Source: an uncultured Microbacterium sp. (lineage in GTDB: Bacteria > Actinomycetota > Actinomycetes > Actinomycetales > Microbacteriaceae). From it: a stretch of 64,000 bases of DNA. The translations under genes and the position numbers were made by a program. This document shows, piece after piece, positions 52,435-61,751 of the stretch. The stretch lies in the NCBI RefSeq assembly GCF_947488465.1, contig NZ_CANKZA010000001.1:682001-746000 (forward strand), read 5' to 3'. How positions within the stretch are numbered: the first letter of the stretch is position 1; every line of letters starts with the position of its first letter. Under the pieces are notes generated by a model. It was not told the origin of the DNA. It was given only the letters and a program-made list of their open reading frames with translations, and ran no database searches.

Positions 52435-54053
52435 GCGAGATCGGCTTCGTCATGCGCACCCCCTGGTACCAGCGGGCCAGGGACGAGGTCGACCTGCGCT
52501 CGCCCCTCGCGCAGCGGCCGCTGCTGCAGATGTACGACCGGCCCGACTTCGTCGATCGGCTGCTCGCCGACCCGGCCGACAGCGTGACGTTCGGCGACGA
52601 CGACGTGTGGACGTACCCGGTGCCGGTCAAGCCCCACCTCGACGAAGACTCGCGGCTCCGTCTCGCGACCTCGCGGCTCGTGAAGACGAACCTGCGGAAG
52701 CTGTACCAGCCGCTGCACGAGCGGTTCTACATCGTGGTCGTCGAGGTCTTCTGCGACGTGCCCGGCCTGCCGCGCGCGGGCTCGCATGACGAGATCAACG
52801 TCGGGTTCCGGATGCGGCGGATGCACACGTCCTTGACCGCAAAAGGGCGGCCCGCGCGCCGGGTCGCCGCGAACCTGGTCGCCGACCTCGCCAAAGAGCA
52901 GGGGCTCGGCGAATGCGTGCCCACGAGCCCCGACGTTCGCGACGTCTGGTGGGCGAACGAGGCATGGCGCCGCCGGTTCGAAGAGGATCACGCCGACGAC
53001 CTCGCCGAGATCGACTGCCACACCGACGTGCAGCAGTGGCTCGTCTCGCTCGGAGGCGGCGGCCGCTGGCGGACGATCTGCGACGAAGCCGACCCGATCG
53101 GTGCCGGCGAGGTCGAGGAGATCATCCCCATGACGCGGCTGCCGGTCCGCGAGAAGGATGCGGAGTGCGCCGAGGATGCCGGGCCCAAGGGGCCCCGATC
53201 GCGCTCGCTGTGGTTCGGGGTGGTCCCGACCTACTCGGGCGAGCATTGGCTCGCACCCCAGCCCGCAGGCCGCGATCCCGTCATCGAGCGCAAGCTCGAC
53301 GACCACGCGATCTACGAGATCGAGTGCGTCGTCACCGAGCCGCGCGAGGACTGCCCCGACCGCACGTGGGTGAGTGCGCCCAGCGAGCCCTTCCGGCTCG
53401 CCGACCCCATGGATCCCGCGGGCACCAAGAACCGCACCGTGACGATCACGCTGCCCGATTTCCGGCGCCTCGCGGCACGTGCCGGCGAGAAGCAGGGTCC
53501 CGGCGGCGTGCGGATCCTCACGCCGCCCGACTCGCAGATGAAGTTCAACCCGTTCAGCGGCACCCCGAAATCGGGCTCTGGCCGCATCGGGGCAGGCGCC
53601 GCCGTCTGCACGTTCGCGATCGAGCTGTTCTTCATCGTCGCGTTCTTCCTCTTCCTGATGTTCCTGCCGATCGTCGTGCTGCTCTTCCAGCTGTGGTGGC
53701 TGCTTGCGCTGAGATTCTGCATCCCGCCGCGGATCGCGTTCACCGCCATGGCGGACTTCCTCGCGACAGCCGACCTCGGCACCGTCAACGCCGCGCAGCG
53801 GACCGAGTTCAACATCGCGATGGGCATGGACTTCCGAGACCTCGCACCCGGCGACCGGCATCCGGACTGGGTCGACTCGCTCGACGCGGCGACGAAGCCG
53901 GACGGCACGCCGGCGTTCGCCGGAGAGCACGAGATGACGCACGCACTCGTGGTCGGCACGGACCCGACGGATGCGGTGGCGCCGACACCCGCGCCGCACG
54001 AGGAGAGCCCGGACGACCCGCTCTGTGCGGCGGCATCCGGCGCGGCTCGCTGA
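52431..54053 (+). CDS. eCIS-operon protein with internal membrane segment
   Basis: This 540-residue protein has an N-terminal half that looks globular and Trp/Arg-rich (FVMRTPWYQRARDEVDLRSP, RFYIVVVEVFCDVPGLPRAG). Repeated Cys-containing loops follow. A ~40-residue hydrophobic block (about residues 393-435, ELFFIVAFFLFLMFLPIVV then LLFQLWWLLALRF) is long enough for two membrane passes or a hairpin. The C-terminal ~100 residues are soluble. Membrane-segment proteins in free eCIS loci are notable because the particles are cytoplasmic; Streptomyces CIS function was reported to need a membrane protein. It could anchor or trigger the particle at the membrane. It overlaps the spike by four bases. 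Confidence 0.7.
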   Translation: MSEIGFVMRTPWYQRARDEVDLRSPLAQRPLLQMYDRPDFVDRLLADPADSVTFGDDDVWTYPVPVKPHLDEDSRLRLATSRLVKTNLRKLYQPLHERFYIVVVEVFCDVPGLPRAGSHDEINVGFRMRRMHTSLTAKGRPARRVAANLVADLAKEQGLGECVPTSPDVRDVWWANEAWRRRFEEDHADDLAEIDCHTDVQQWLVSLGGGGRWRTICDEADPIGAGEVEEIIPMTRLPVREKDAECAEDAGPKGPRSRSLWFGVVPTYSGEHWLAPQPAGRDPVIERKLDDHAIYEIECVVTEPREDCPDRTWVSAPSEPFRLADPMDPAGTKNRTVTITLPDFRRLAARAGEKQGPGGVRILTPPDSQMKFNPFSGTPKSGSGRIGAGAAVCTFAIELFFIVAFFLFLMFLPIVVLLFQLWWLLALRFCIPPRIAFTAMADFLATADLGTVNAAQRTEFNIAMGMDFRDLAPGDRHPDWVDSLDAATKPDGTPAFAGEHEMTHALVVGTDPTDAVAPTPAPHEESPDDPLCAAASGAAR

Positions 54054-54074
54054 GACGCGGGGGGGTGATCGGAC

Positions 54075-56987
54075 GTGCTCGAGGTGCAGGACAAGGCAGC
54101 CGCGCCTGCCCAGGGTGCGACACCGGCGACGAGCGCGCCCGCCGCGCCGGCGACGGCCCCCGCCGCGGGAGGCGGCGCGGTCTCCGGGGGCCTGGCCGGG
54201 CAGCTGGCCCGATCGATCCCGCCCGCGCCGGTCATCGACACCCGCACGCCGGCGGTCGTCATCCGCGGCGGTCAGCCCCTCGAGATCCCCGCCGGGCTGG
54301 AGCCCGCCGCGGATGAGAAGAAGGTCATCGTCCGTGCCCGGTTCTCTGACATGGCCGCGGGCGAACTGCGCCTGCAGCGCAGGAAGTCGGGGCTCGAGAC
54401 CGAGGGATCGGGCTTCCAGGGGCTGTCGCTGAACCACCCGCTGCTCAATCCGCTGCGCGCGGTCGGGATCGAGCCGGTGATCGCGGTGAAGGTCCGCGAC
54501 GGCACGGTCCTCGCGCGAGCCTCCGGAATGAAGGGCAACCGGGTCTGGGCCGACGCCGAGGAGCTCCTCAAGAACGTGCAGCGCCACGCCGAAGCCCTCG
54601 GGTGGCACGGGCTCGACGGGCTCAGGCTCACCGGGCTCTCCAACTCGGTCGCGGGCGACACGCTCACTCTGGGCGCGAGCAATCTGCACTTCGGGATCAG
54701 CAAGTTCCTCAACGCCAGCGGGTCCATCGCGGCGACCAACCGCACCGTGACGTTCACGGCCACGGCGACCGGCAAAGTCCCGGGCCTCGGCACGGTGACC
54801 GTGCCGATCGAACTGGCGCCGGACGGCACGTTGATCGGCAGCGCGAAGATCGACGTCGCGGAACTCAAGGGCTTCAGCGGATCGCTCGATGCGCGCTATG
54901 CGCGGGGCCTCATCGACATTCAGGGCACCATCCACTACGCCAACGACAAGTTCGGCGGCTCGGTGACCCTCGCGGTGACGGATGCCGCGAGCGCGAAGCT
55001 CCTCACCCAGGCGCATATGCCGCAGGAGGTAGCATCGGTCGCACCTGCGGGGCAGGCGGCGACCGCCGCCCCCACCGCCGCGCCGGCCGCCGCACCCGCG
55101 GCCCCCGCGACCGAGGCGCAGGCGCCGAAGCCCGGTCCGCGTGTCGTGTGCGGCTGGGGCACCGTGAACGTCCAGCTCGCCGACTGGCTGAGCGGCGAGG
55201 CGATGGTCGTCGTCGACCATCTCGGCGACGTGACGATCGTCGGCAAGATCACCCCGAAGATGACCAAGCCGCTCTTCGAGCAGCGGGACTACATCAAGCA
55301 GCTCCCCAAGCTCGAAGTCCGTGCCGCCTACGGGCTGCCCGTCGTGGGGAACATCTTCCTGTTCGCCAACGTCGGGCTCGAGCTGGTCGCCAAGCTCGGG
55401 CCCGCGACCCTCGATCGCATGGAGATGACCGGCACCTACTCGACCAAGCCCGAAGTGCTGCAGAGCTTCGGGCTGACGGGCACACTCAACATCTCGGCGT
55501 TCGCGGGCGTCCGCCTGTCTGCGGAAGGCGGCGCGGGCCTCGAGATCCTCGACCACGACATCAAGGCAGGCGCCAAGATCAGCGCGCTCGCTGGCATCCG
55601 AGGATATGTCGACGCGACCCCGCGGATCGGGTACCGCGAGATCGCCGACCCGCAAGCAGGCAAACGCGGCGAGTTCTTCATCGGCGGCCACCTCGACATC
55701 GCCGCGCAGCCGTTCCTGCTGCTCAGCGGCGAGCTGTTCGTCTCGCTCGACAGCCCCTGGTGGTCGCCGGCGCCGAGCAAGCGCTGGCCGTGGCCGCTCG
55801 GGCAGCTCGAGTACCCCCTGCCCGGCGAGTTCGGCATCGGCGCCGACGTGGAGCATGTGCTCGGCTCGGGCAAGAGCCCCGAGATCGCGTTCAGCGACGT
55901 CGCCTTCGACTCGTCGCGGTTGATGACCGACCTGATGGACGACCACGTCCCCGCGAAGAAGTCCGGCGGAGAGGTCGAGAAGAAGGGCGAGTGGAAGGAG
56001 TCCGCCGAGCCGGGCGCCGCAGCGCCTGCTGCTGCCGCTCCTGGCGCGGCGGCGGCTCCTCCCGCGGCGGCGAAGCCCGCGGCGAAGGGCGGCGCGGCCG
56101 GCGCTGCGGGCAAGCCGAAGGGCGCCGCCGAGAAGGGTGCGGGCGCGGGTGCGCCGGCGACCGAGCCCGAGCCCGAGCACCAGCGCACCCCCGCGGAGCA
56201 GAAGCGCTGGCAGGCCGGGCTCGACGCGCTGAAGCAGCTGGCGACCAAGTCGAAGCGGGACTCGGAGGACTCCACCGAAATCGAGCATGACCTGGCGGCG
56301 ATCAAGAAGTCCAAGGGCTTCACCGTGCTCACGGCGACGGCCGCCGGGGATCATTGGGACGTCACCGCCGGCATGAGCCCGGCGATCCATTTCACCTCGA
56401 TCCTGCGCGACGTGAGCGAGGAAGAAATCGACAGCGCGCTCGCCTCGCTCGGAGGCACTTCCGGCAAGGGCGGCAAGAGCAAGAAGACGCCTGATGGTTC
56501 GACGAGCGAAGTCAATGTGCAGGGTGCGATCAACGCAGCGCTTCGCGACATGAAGGGGCAATGGTCGGGGAACATGGCAGCGAAGGGCACCAAGTTCCAC
56601 GCCGCTCTTGCCCGTCGTCTGAAGGAGATGGGCCTGCCCGCGAGCGTGAAGGCTGACGTCGAGCAGAAGCTGACGCATGTCTACGGTCTGCCGGACGACA
56701 TCGCGCAGATGACCGTTCGCGACTGGTTGGTCTTCGAGGGCAGAGGTGGTGGACGAGCACACGCCTGGCTGTCCGGCGGGTTGCCCAAACAAGTGCTGGA
56801 CACCCAGGTCGGAGAGTTGAAGGTCGACGCGATCTTCACCGCCGGAGCTCAGACCATCGTCTTCGACCTGACCAGTCGCGAGCGGGACAGCCACGTCGCG
56901 AAGACACTCCTCTACACGCTCATCGGCAGCCGGGACGGGCAACTCCATCGTGTTCAGGAGTACTACTGGGCAGCGAAGTACGAGTAG
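54075..56987 (+). CDS. 970-residue modular eCIS-locus protein with nuclease-like C-terminus (candidate effector)
   Basis: An Ala/Pro-rich leader (about 1-50) is followed by a long beta-rich body (about 60-640). The body has repeating strands (TGTLNISAFAGVRLSAEGGAG, GYVDATPRIGYREI, LLLSGELFVSLDSPWWSPAP) and a first Ala/Pro linker near 330. A low-complexity Lys/Ala linker spans about 645-710. The C-terminal ~250 residues are different: KGTKFHAALARRLKEMGL, VGELKVDAIFTAGAQTIVFD, LTSRERDSHVAKTLLYTLIG. Their layout recalls PD-(D/E)XK nucleases, but the ExK is replaced by DLTS. Base composition drops visibly there. No immunity gene is obvious downstream. GTG 54075 start; GTG 54084 is also possible. 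Confidence 0.65.
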   Translation: MLEVQDKAAAPAQGATPATSAPAAPATAPAAGGGAVSGGLAGQLARSIPPAPVIDTRTPAVVIRGGQPLEIPAGLEPAADEKKVIVRARFSDMAAGELRLQRRKSGLETEGSGFQGLSLNHPLLNPLRAVGIEPVIAVKVRDGTVLARASGMKGNRVWADAEELLKNVQRHAEALGWHGLDGLRLTGLSNSVAGDTLTLGASNLHFGISKFLNASGSIAATNRTVTFTATATGKVPGLGTVTVPIELAPDGTLIGSAKIDVAELKGFSGSLDARYARGLIDIQGTIHYANDKFGGSVTLAVTDAASAKLLTQAHMPQEVASVAPAGQAATAAPTAAPAAAPAAPATEAQAPKPGPRVVCGWGTVNVQLADWLSGEAMVVVDHLGDVTIVGKITPKMTKPLFEQRDYIKQLPKLEVRAAYGLPVVGNIFLFANVGLELVAKLGPATLDRMEMTGTYSTKPEVLQSFGLTGTLNISAFAGVRLSAEGGAGLEILDHDIKAGAKISALAGIRGYVDATPRIGYREIADPQAGKRGEFFIGGHLDIAAQPFLLLSGELFVSLDSPWWSPAPSKRWPWPLGQLEYPLPGEFGIGADVEHVLGSGKSPEIAFSDVAFDSSRLMTDLMDDHVPAKKSGGEVEKKGEWKESAEPGAAAPAAAAPGAAAAPPAAAKPAAKGGAAGAAGKPKGAAEKGAGAGAPATEPEPEHQRTPAEQKRWQAGLDALKQLATKSKRDSEDSTEIEHDLAAIKKSKGFTVLTATAAGDHWDVTAGMSPAIHFTSILRDVSEEEIDSALASLGGTSGKGGKSKKTPDGSTSEVNVQGAINAALRDMKGQWSGNMAAKGTKFHAALARRLKEMGLPASVKADVEQKLTHVYGLPDDIAQMTVRDWLVFEGRGGGRAHAWLSGGLPKQVLDTQVGELKVDAIFTAGAQTIVFDLTSRERDSHVAKTLLYTLIGSRDGQLHRVQEYYWAAKYE

Positions 56988-57044
56988 TCGCTGGCTGCCA
57001 ACCGCGCAACGCCCCCGTGACGCCCCACCCGCGACGATCGTGGC

Positions 57045-57440
57045 ATGGCAGATGTGGTCGATCAGTGGACGGGCACCGGCATCCGGCTTCCCTTCCTTCC
57101 TGAGCCCGGCGATCGCACGCTCGCCTGGCTCGGCGGGATGGATCTGATCCGGCAATCCGTCACCACGATCCTCGACACCGAGCCCGGCGAACGCATCATG
57201 CTGCCGGGCTTCGGGTGCGGGCTGCGGCGCTACCTCATGGCGCCGAACACGCTGACGACCCGCACCGCCATGGCCACCGACATCCGCTCCGCGCTCGAGA
57301 CGTGGGAGCCGCGCATCCAGCTGGTCGAGGTCGCCGTCACCGAGGGCGATGACCCGTACCTCGTGTGGGTCGACATCGCGTACGTGCGCCGGGCCGACCT
57401 CCGCGCCGACAACCTCGTGTACCCCTTCTATCTGCGATGA
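57045..57440 (+). CDS. Baseplate wedge protein gp25/gpW
   Basis: This 131-residue GPW/gp25 family protein has LIRQSVTTILDTEPGERIMLPGFGCGLRRYL, the typical lysozyme-like wedge segment with conserved EPGER. It then reads DIRSALETWEPRIQLVEVAV. It belongs to the wedge that triggers sheath contraction. It begins 57 bases after the 970-residue gene, the largest gap within the operon, so a second promoter is possible, though none is evident. Confidence 0.92.
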   Translation: MADVVDQWTGTGIRLPFLPEPGDRTLAWLGGMDLIRQSVTTILDTEPGERIMLPGFGCGLRRYLMAPNTLTTRTAMATDIRSALETWEPRIQLVEVAVTEGDDPYLVWVDIAYVRRADLRADNLVYPFYLR

Positions 57441-57447
57441 GCCGGCG

Positions 57448-59598
57448 ATGGCACTGATCGGACCGATCCTCGACAACCGCACCCAGCAGCAGCTGCGTGA
57501 CGAACTCGTCCGCCGCATCCCGGCCTATACGCCCGAGTGGACGAACCACAACGAGAGCGACCCCGGCATCGCGCTGCTCGAGCTGTTCGCCCACCTGGGC
57601 GAGTCGCTGCTGTACCGTTTCAACCAGATCCCCGAGACCACCCGCATCGAGTTCCTGCGGCTGCTCGGGGTGCAGCCGCGTCCGGCGCAGCCGGCCCACG
57701 TGCTGCTATCGGCGACGACCGAGCTGCCCGACGGGGTGCAGGTGCTCAAGGGCTCCGAGGCCTCGGGCGGCAAGGTGTCGTTCGAGACCGACGACGAGAT
57801 GTACGTCTGGCCGCTCGAGGCGATCGCGGCAGGAAAGACCACGACGACGGATGGCTCCGCCGACAGCCGCGCGGACGCGCTCAGCCGGCTGAACGTGGCC
57901 GAGTCCGCCGCGGCGTTCTACCGCACCGTCGTCACCTCGCTCGATCCGAACGATCCCGATGCCGCGACGATCGACGTGAGCGATCAGATCGACCGCTCGA
58001 TGTGGGTCGCCGTGCTCGGCACCGAGACGACCAAGGTCGAGGCGCTCGCGGGCAGGACGCTGTTCCTCGGCGTCGCGTTCGACGAGCGGCTGGAGCCGCC
58101 GCCGGTGCTCGGCAAGATCACACCGGATGAGACCGAGCGCCTGCGCGCCGGCGTGCTCAGTGACGACCCTCCCGCGACCCTGTGGCAGCTCTGGACAGGG
58201 CAGTCGGATGCCGCCGGCAAGCCGCTCCTGCAACCGCTCGCGGTGCTCGGCGACACGACCCACGGCATGGTCACGACGGGGGTCGTCAAGCTCGAACTGC
58301 CCACACTCCCCCGTTTGCGCACCCTCGGGGACGGAAGCACCGACAACCCGCCGCCCATCGACGACGAGGATCTACGGCAGCGGGTGATCGCCTGGCTGCG
58401 CGTGTCGCGCCCCGCGGGCAACGACGTCGGCGACGCGATCGGGAGGGTGCTCTGGGTCGGCGCCAACTGCGTCGCCGCCGAACAGGCGCGGACGGCCGCG
58501 CCCGAACTGCTCGGCAGCGGCACCGGGGATGCCGAGCAGCGGTTCCCTCTGACGCACTCGCCCGTGCTCGTCGGCACGGTGCACCTGCAGGTCGAAGAGG
58601 CCGACGGGTGGACGGACTGGGTCGAGGTCGAGAACTTCGCCCGCAGCGCGCTCGACGACCGCCACTTCACGGTCGACCACGAGAACGGCGCGGTGGTGTT
58701 CGGGCGCGCGCGGTTCCCGCAGCTCGGCGAGCGCATCCGCGTGCCGTCGTACCGATACGCCGAGGGAGCCAAGGGAAACCTGCCGCCGCGCGCGATCACC
58801 GCGCTCCCGCGGCATCCCGCCGTCACCGTCGTCAACCCCTTCGCGGCGGTCGGCGGAGCCGACGCGGTGCCGCTGCGCGAGGCGCTCGCGGCGATCCCCG
58901 CCGAAGTGCATCGACGCGACCGGGCGGTCACACCCGACGACTTCCGCGATCTCGCCGAAGAGATCGTCGAGGTCGCGCGCGCCGAAGCCCTGCCCACCTT
59001 CCACCCCGACACCCCCACGGTCGATGCGGCGGGCGTCACGACCCTGGTGATCCTGCCGAAGGTCGACGTGCGCAACCCCGACGCGCCCCTGCCCGACATC
59101 GGGCTGCTGCGGCGCGTCGCGACGTACCTCGAACCGCGCCGGCTCGTCACGGCGGAGCTGTACGTCATCCCGCCCGAGTACGTGCAGGTGGCGGTGTCGA
59201 TCGGCGTCACGGTGCGCCAGGGCTACCAGGTCGATGCCGTCCGGCGCTGGGTCGAGACGATCGTGCGCCAGTACCTGGGCGCGGTGCCGTCCAACGGACC
59301 GGACGGCCGAGGATGGCCGCTCGGCCGTACGGTCCGGGCCGCCGAACTCGAGGCCATCGCCGTGCAGGTCGAGGGCGTCGAGTACGCCGAGGGCACCCGG
59401 CTCGCGCTGGTGACCCCCGCGACCGCGACCTCGCCGCGCTACGTCGTCGAGCGCGATGCGATCACCCTTCAGACGTGGCAGCTGCCCGAGGTGGTCGCGG
59501 TCGACGTCGCCCGCGGCGCTCCGCGCACCCCCGGAACGACCGCGGATCCGGCCGGCGGCCCCCTGACGCCGGTGCCCCTCCCGCCGGAGGTGTGCTGA
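57448..59598 (+). CDS. Baseplate assembly protein J (gp6-like wedge)
   Basis: This 716-residue putative baseplate assembly protein (gpJ family) has an N-terminal wedge core ILDNRTQQQLRDELVRRIPA, HNESDPGIALLELFAHLGESLLYRFNQIPE. Central beta domains include VDHENGAVVFGRARFPQLGER. The C-terminal gpJ end has AVTPDDFRDLAEEIVEVARA and VQVAVSIGVTVRQGYQVDAV. It dimerises to form the iris of the baseplate. The start ATG 57448 is six bases after the gp25 stop. Confidence 0.92.
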   Translation: MALIGPILDNRTQQQLRDELVRRIPAYTPEWTNHNESDPGIALLELFAHLGESLLYRFNQIPETTRIEFLRLLGVQPRPAQPAHVLLSATTELPDGVQVLKGSEASGGKVSFETDDEMYVWPLEAIAAGKTTTTDGSADSRADALSRLNVAESAAAFYRTVVTSLDPNDPDAATIDVSDQIDRSMWVAVLGTETTKVEALAGRTLFLGVAFDERLEPPPVLGKITPDETERLRAGVLSDDPPATLWQLWTGQSDAAGKPLLQPLAVLGDTTHGMVTTGVVKLELPTLPRLRTLGDGSTDNPPPIDDEDLRQRVIAWLRVSRPAGNDVGDAIGRVLWVGANCVAAEQARTAAPELLGSGTGDAEQRFPLTHSPVLVGTVHLQVEEADGWTDWVEVENFARSALDDRHFTVDHENGAVVFGRARFPQLGERIRVPSYRYAEGAKGNLPPRAITALPRHPAVTVVNPFAAVGGADAVPLREALAAIPAEVHRRDRAVTPDDFRDLAEEIVEVARAEALPTFHPDTPTVDAAGVTTLVILPKVDVRNPDAPLPDIGLLRRVATYLEPRRLVTAELYVIPPEYVQVAVSIGVTVRQGYQVDAVRRWVETIVRQYLGAVPSNGPDGRGWPLGRTVRAAELEAIAVQVEGVEYAEGTRLALVTPATATSPRYVVERDAITLQTWQLPEVVAVDVARGAPRTPGTTADPAGGPLTPVPLPPEVC

Positions 59599-61751
59599 TG
59601 AACGGCGACCGCGGGATCGCCCTGCTGGCGCACGAGGGCCAGTGGGCGCGCTGCGCGCACGAGCACACGGTGCTGCTGCCCGGCGGCGGGGTCGGCCTCG
59701 ACTGGGCCCCCGCGCCCGCAGCCCGGCCCTCGCGGTGGGATGCCGAGGGCGAGCGGTGCGTGCCGCCTCGCCCGCTCGCTCCGACGTGCCCGTCGGGCAT
59801 CGCGCACGACCGCTGGTGCCGCACGTGGCGCACCCGCCCCGAAGAGGGCGTCGTCGAGGTGACGTCGCACGCGGCGGCGCCGGTCGCGAACTGTCCGGGA
59901 GGGCTGCGGCGCCCCACGGGCATCGGGATCGACAGCCTCGATCGCCTCTACGTCGCCGAGTCGGCGGGCCGCGCCGTCATGATCGCCGATCTGTGGACGG
60001 GCCGCGTGGTCCGCCGCATGACGATGCCGGGCCGTCCGGTCGACCTCGCGGTGAGGGACGTCGACGGGGAACCCGGCGCGGTCGTGCTCACCCGGTCACC
60101 GGCGCGTCTTGTCGCGATCGACGGGAAGCGGCGCCCCTGCGCCGACCTCCTCCCCCTGCGCCGGCCGTGCGCGCACCCCGGGCTCCGGCCCGCACGGGTC
60201 TGCTTCCTCTCGGGACGCATCGTCGTCCTCTGGCGCGGAGACGGCGAGGCCGTCATCGCCGACCAGAACGGCGCCGAACTGCTCGACGAGCCGAGTGCCA
60301 CTGACATCGCCGGAACCCCCGCCGGGCTTCTGGTCGTCGCCTTCGCGCCGGGTTCTCCGTTCCGGCGGCTCCTCGAGCGCGACGGCGCGCTCATCGAGGA
60401 CGAACCACTCGCGGCCGAGGACTACGACGGCGGTGCCGTCACCGTCGACCCCGCCGGCCGCGTCGTCTACACGACCGCGACGGGCTCGCGGTCGACACAG
60501 GGCCCGCGATCGCGCCATGCCCGCGAGGGCGTCGTCACGACGTACCGGCTCGACAGCGGCCAGTACCGCACCCGCTGGGGTCGCATCTTCGTCGACGCGT
60601 GTCTGCCGACCGGCACCGCGCTGTCGATCAGGATGCTGACCTCGGATGCCGATGAGGTGGACGATCCGCTCCCCGCGTCGGCGCCGGCTCGCGGCATCCC
60701 CCGCCTGCGCCACACCGACGACACTCCCCCGCTTCCCTCGGCGACGGCACTCGCGGACGCGCAGGTCCTCCGCGTCGTCCCCCGTGGAGAGGTCCCCGCG
60801 CTTGCCGCCGCCGACCCCTTCACCACGGGGACCGAATGGACGACGTACGAGACCGCGGTCGCGGCATCCCCCGGCCGCTACCTCTGGGTGCAGCTCGTCA
60901 TGTCGGGAACCGAGCGCACCTCGCCGCGCGTCCGCGCGCTGCGGGTCGAGCGGCCCGGGCACGCGCTGCTGTCGAGCCTGCCGCGCATGTTCTCGAGCGT
61001 CGACGAGCAGGCCGACTTCCTGCACCGGTACCTCATGCCCGCCGAGGGGATGCTGCACGACCTCGACACGGCGGCCGCCGAGCGCCGCACGATCGTCGAT
61101 CCCCGCACGACCCTCGACGAGTTCCTTCCCTGGCTCGCGAGCTTCGCCGGGCTCGTCCTGGATCAGCGCTGGTCCGAGGAGGCCCGCCGCGCGCTCGTCG
61201 CCGAGGCGTTCCCGCTCTTCGCGCGCCGCGGAACCATCGGCATGCTCGAGCGGATGCTGCGCCTCTACCTCGGACGCGACGCGCGGATCATCGAACGCTG
61301 GCGGCTGCGGGGCCTGGGCGGCGGGTTCCTCGGGTTCGACCCCGACGGCCGGCTCCACTCGCCCACCGTCGCCGGCACGACCGTAACCACCGGCATGCTC
61401 GGGCACTTCACGATCGGCGGCGCACTGCCCGACACGAGTTCGTACGAGCGCCTCGCCCACCGCTTCACGGTGCTCGTCCCCGGCTGCCTCGACGACGAGC
61501 AGCGCGAGGTCGTCGACGACCTGATCCGCGCCCACAAGCCCTCCCACACCCTCGGCGATGTATGCGAACTCGGAGACGGAATGCCGGTGGGCCGGCTGCG
61601 CCTCGGTCTCACCGCGTATGTCGCGCCGCCCCGCGGGCGATCGGTCAGCGTCGCGGGCCGCACCCGGCTCGGCCAGGGCAGCACCCTCGGCGAGAAGTCC
61701 CTCGCGGCGCCCGTGAGCGAGGCCAGGCTCGGGGGGGTGCGTGTCGGATGA
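59598..61751 (+). CDS. Fusion of beta-propeller-like domain with phage tail protein gpI
   Basis: This 717-residue protein's N-terminal ~400 residues contain NHL-type propeller units (GLRRPTGIGIDSLDRLYVAES, AGRAVMIADLWTGRVVRRMT, PVDLAVRDVDG). From about residue 455 it matches the tail protein I family (LPRMFSSVDEQADFLHRYLM, DEFLPWLASFAGLVLDQRWS, RRGTIGMLERMLRLYLGRDA), the part that holds tail fibres in the baseplate. The ending GRTRLGQGSTLGEKSLAA is Gly/Ser-rich. Propeller-gpI fusions suggest a built-in binding or sensing module on the baseplate rim. The ATG is one base into the gpJ stop. Confidence 0.82.
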   Translation: MNGDRGIALLAHEGQWARCAHEHTVLLPGGGVGLDWAPAPAARPSRWDAEGERCVPPRPLAPTCPSGIAHDRWCRTWRTRPEEGVVEVTSHAAAPVANCPGGLRRPTGIGIDSLDRLYVAESAGRAVMIADLWTGRVVRRMTMPGRPVDLAVRDVDGEPGAVVLTRSPARLVAIDGKRRPCADLLPLRRPCAHPGLRPARVCFLSGRIVVLWRGDGEAVIADQNGAELLDEPSATDIAGTPAGLLVVAFAPGSPFRRLLERDGALIEDEPLAAEDYDGGAVTVDPAGRVVYTTATGSRSTQGPRSRHAREGVVTTYRLDSGQYRTRWGRIFVDACLPTGTALSIRMLTSDADEVDDPLPASAPARGIPRLRHTDDTPPLPSATALADAQVLRVVPRGEVPALAAADPFTTGTEWTTYETAVAASPGRYLWVQLVMSGTERTSPRVRALRVERPGHALLSSLPRMFSSVDEQADFLHRYLMPAEGMLHDLDTAAAERRTIVDPRTTLDEFLPWLASFAGLVLDQRWSEEARRALVAEAFPLFARRGTIGMLERMLRLYLGRDARIIERWRLRGLGGGFLGFDPDGRLHSPTVAGTTVTTGMLGHFTIGGALPDTSSYERLAHRFTVLVPGCLDDEQREVVDDLIRAHKPSHTLGDVCELGDGMPVGRLRLGLTAYVAPPRGRSVSVAGRTRLGQGSTLGEKSLAAPVSEARLGGVRVG

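Noticed and set aside
51813..57518. 1901-codon open frame on the minus strand across the eCIS operon
   Set aside because: It is antisense to several certain eCIS genes and has Arg/Asp/Val-heavy low-complexity translation. Long antisense frames are expected in very GC-rich DNA.
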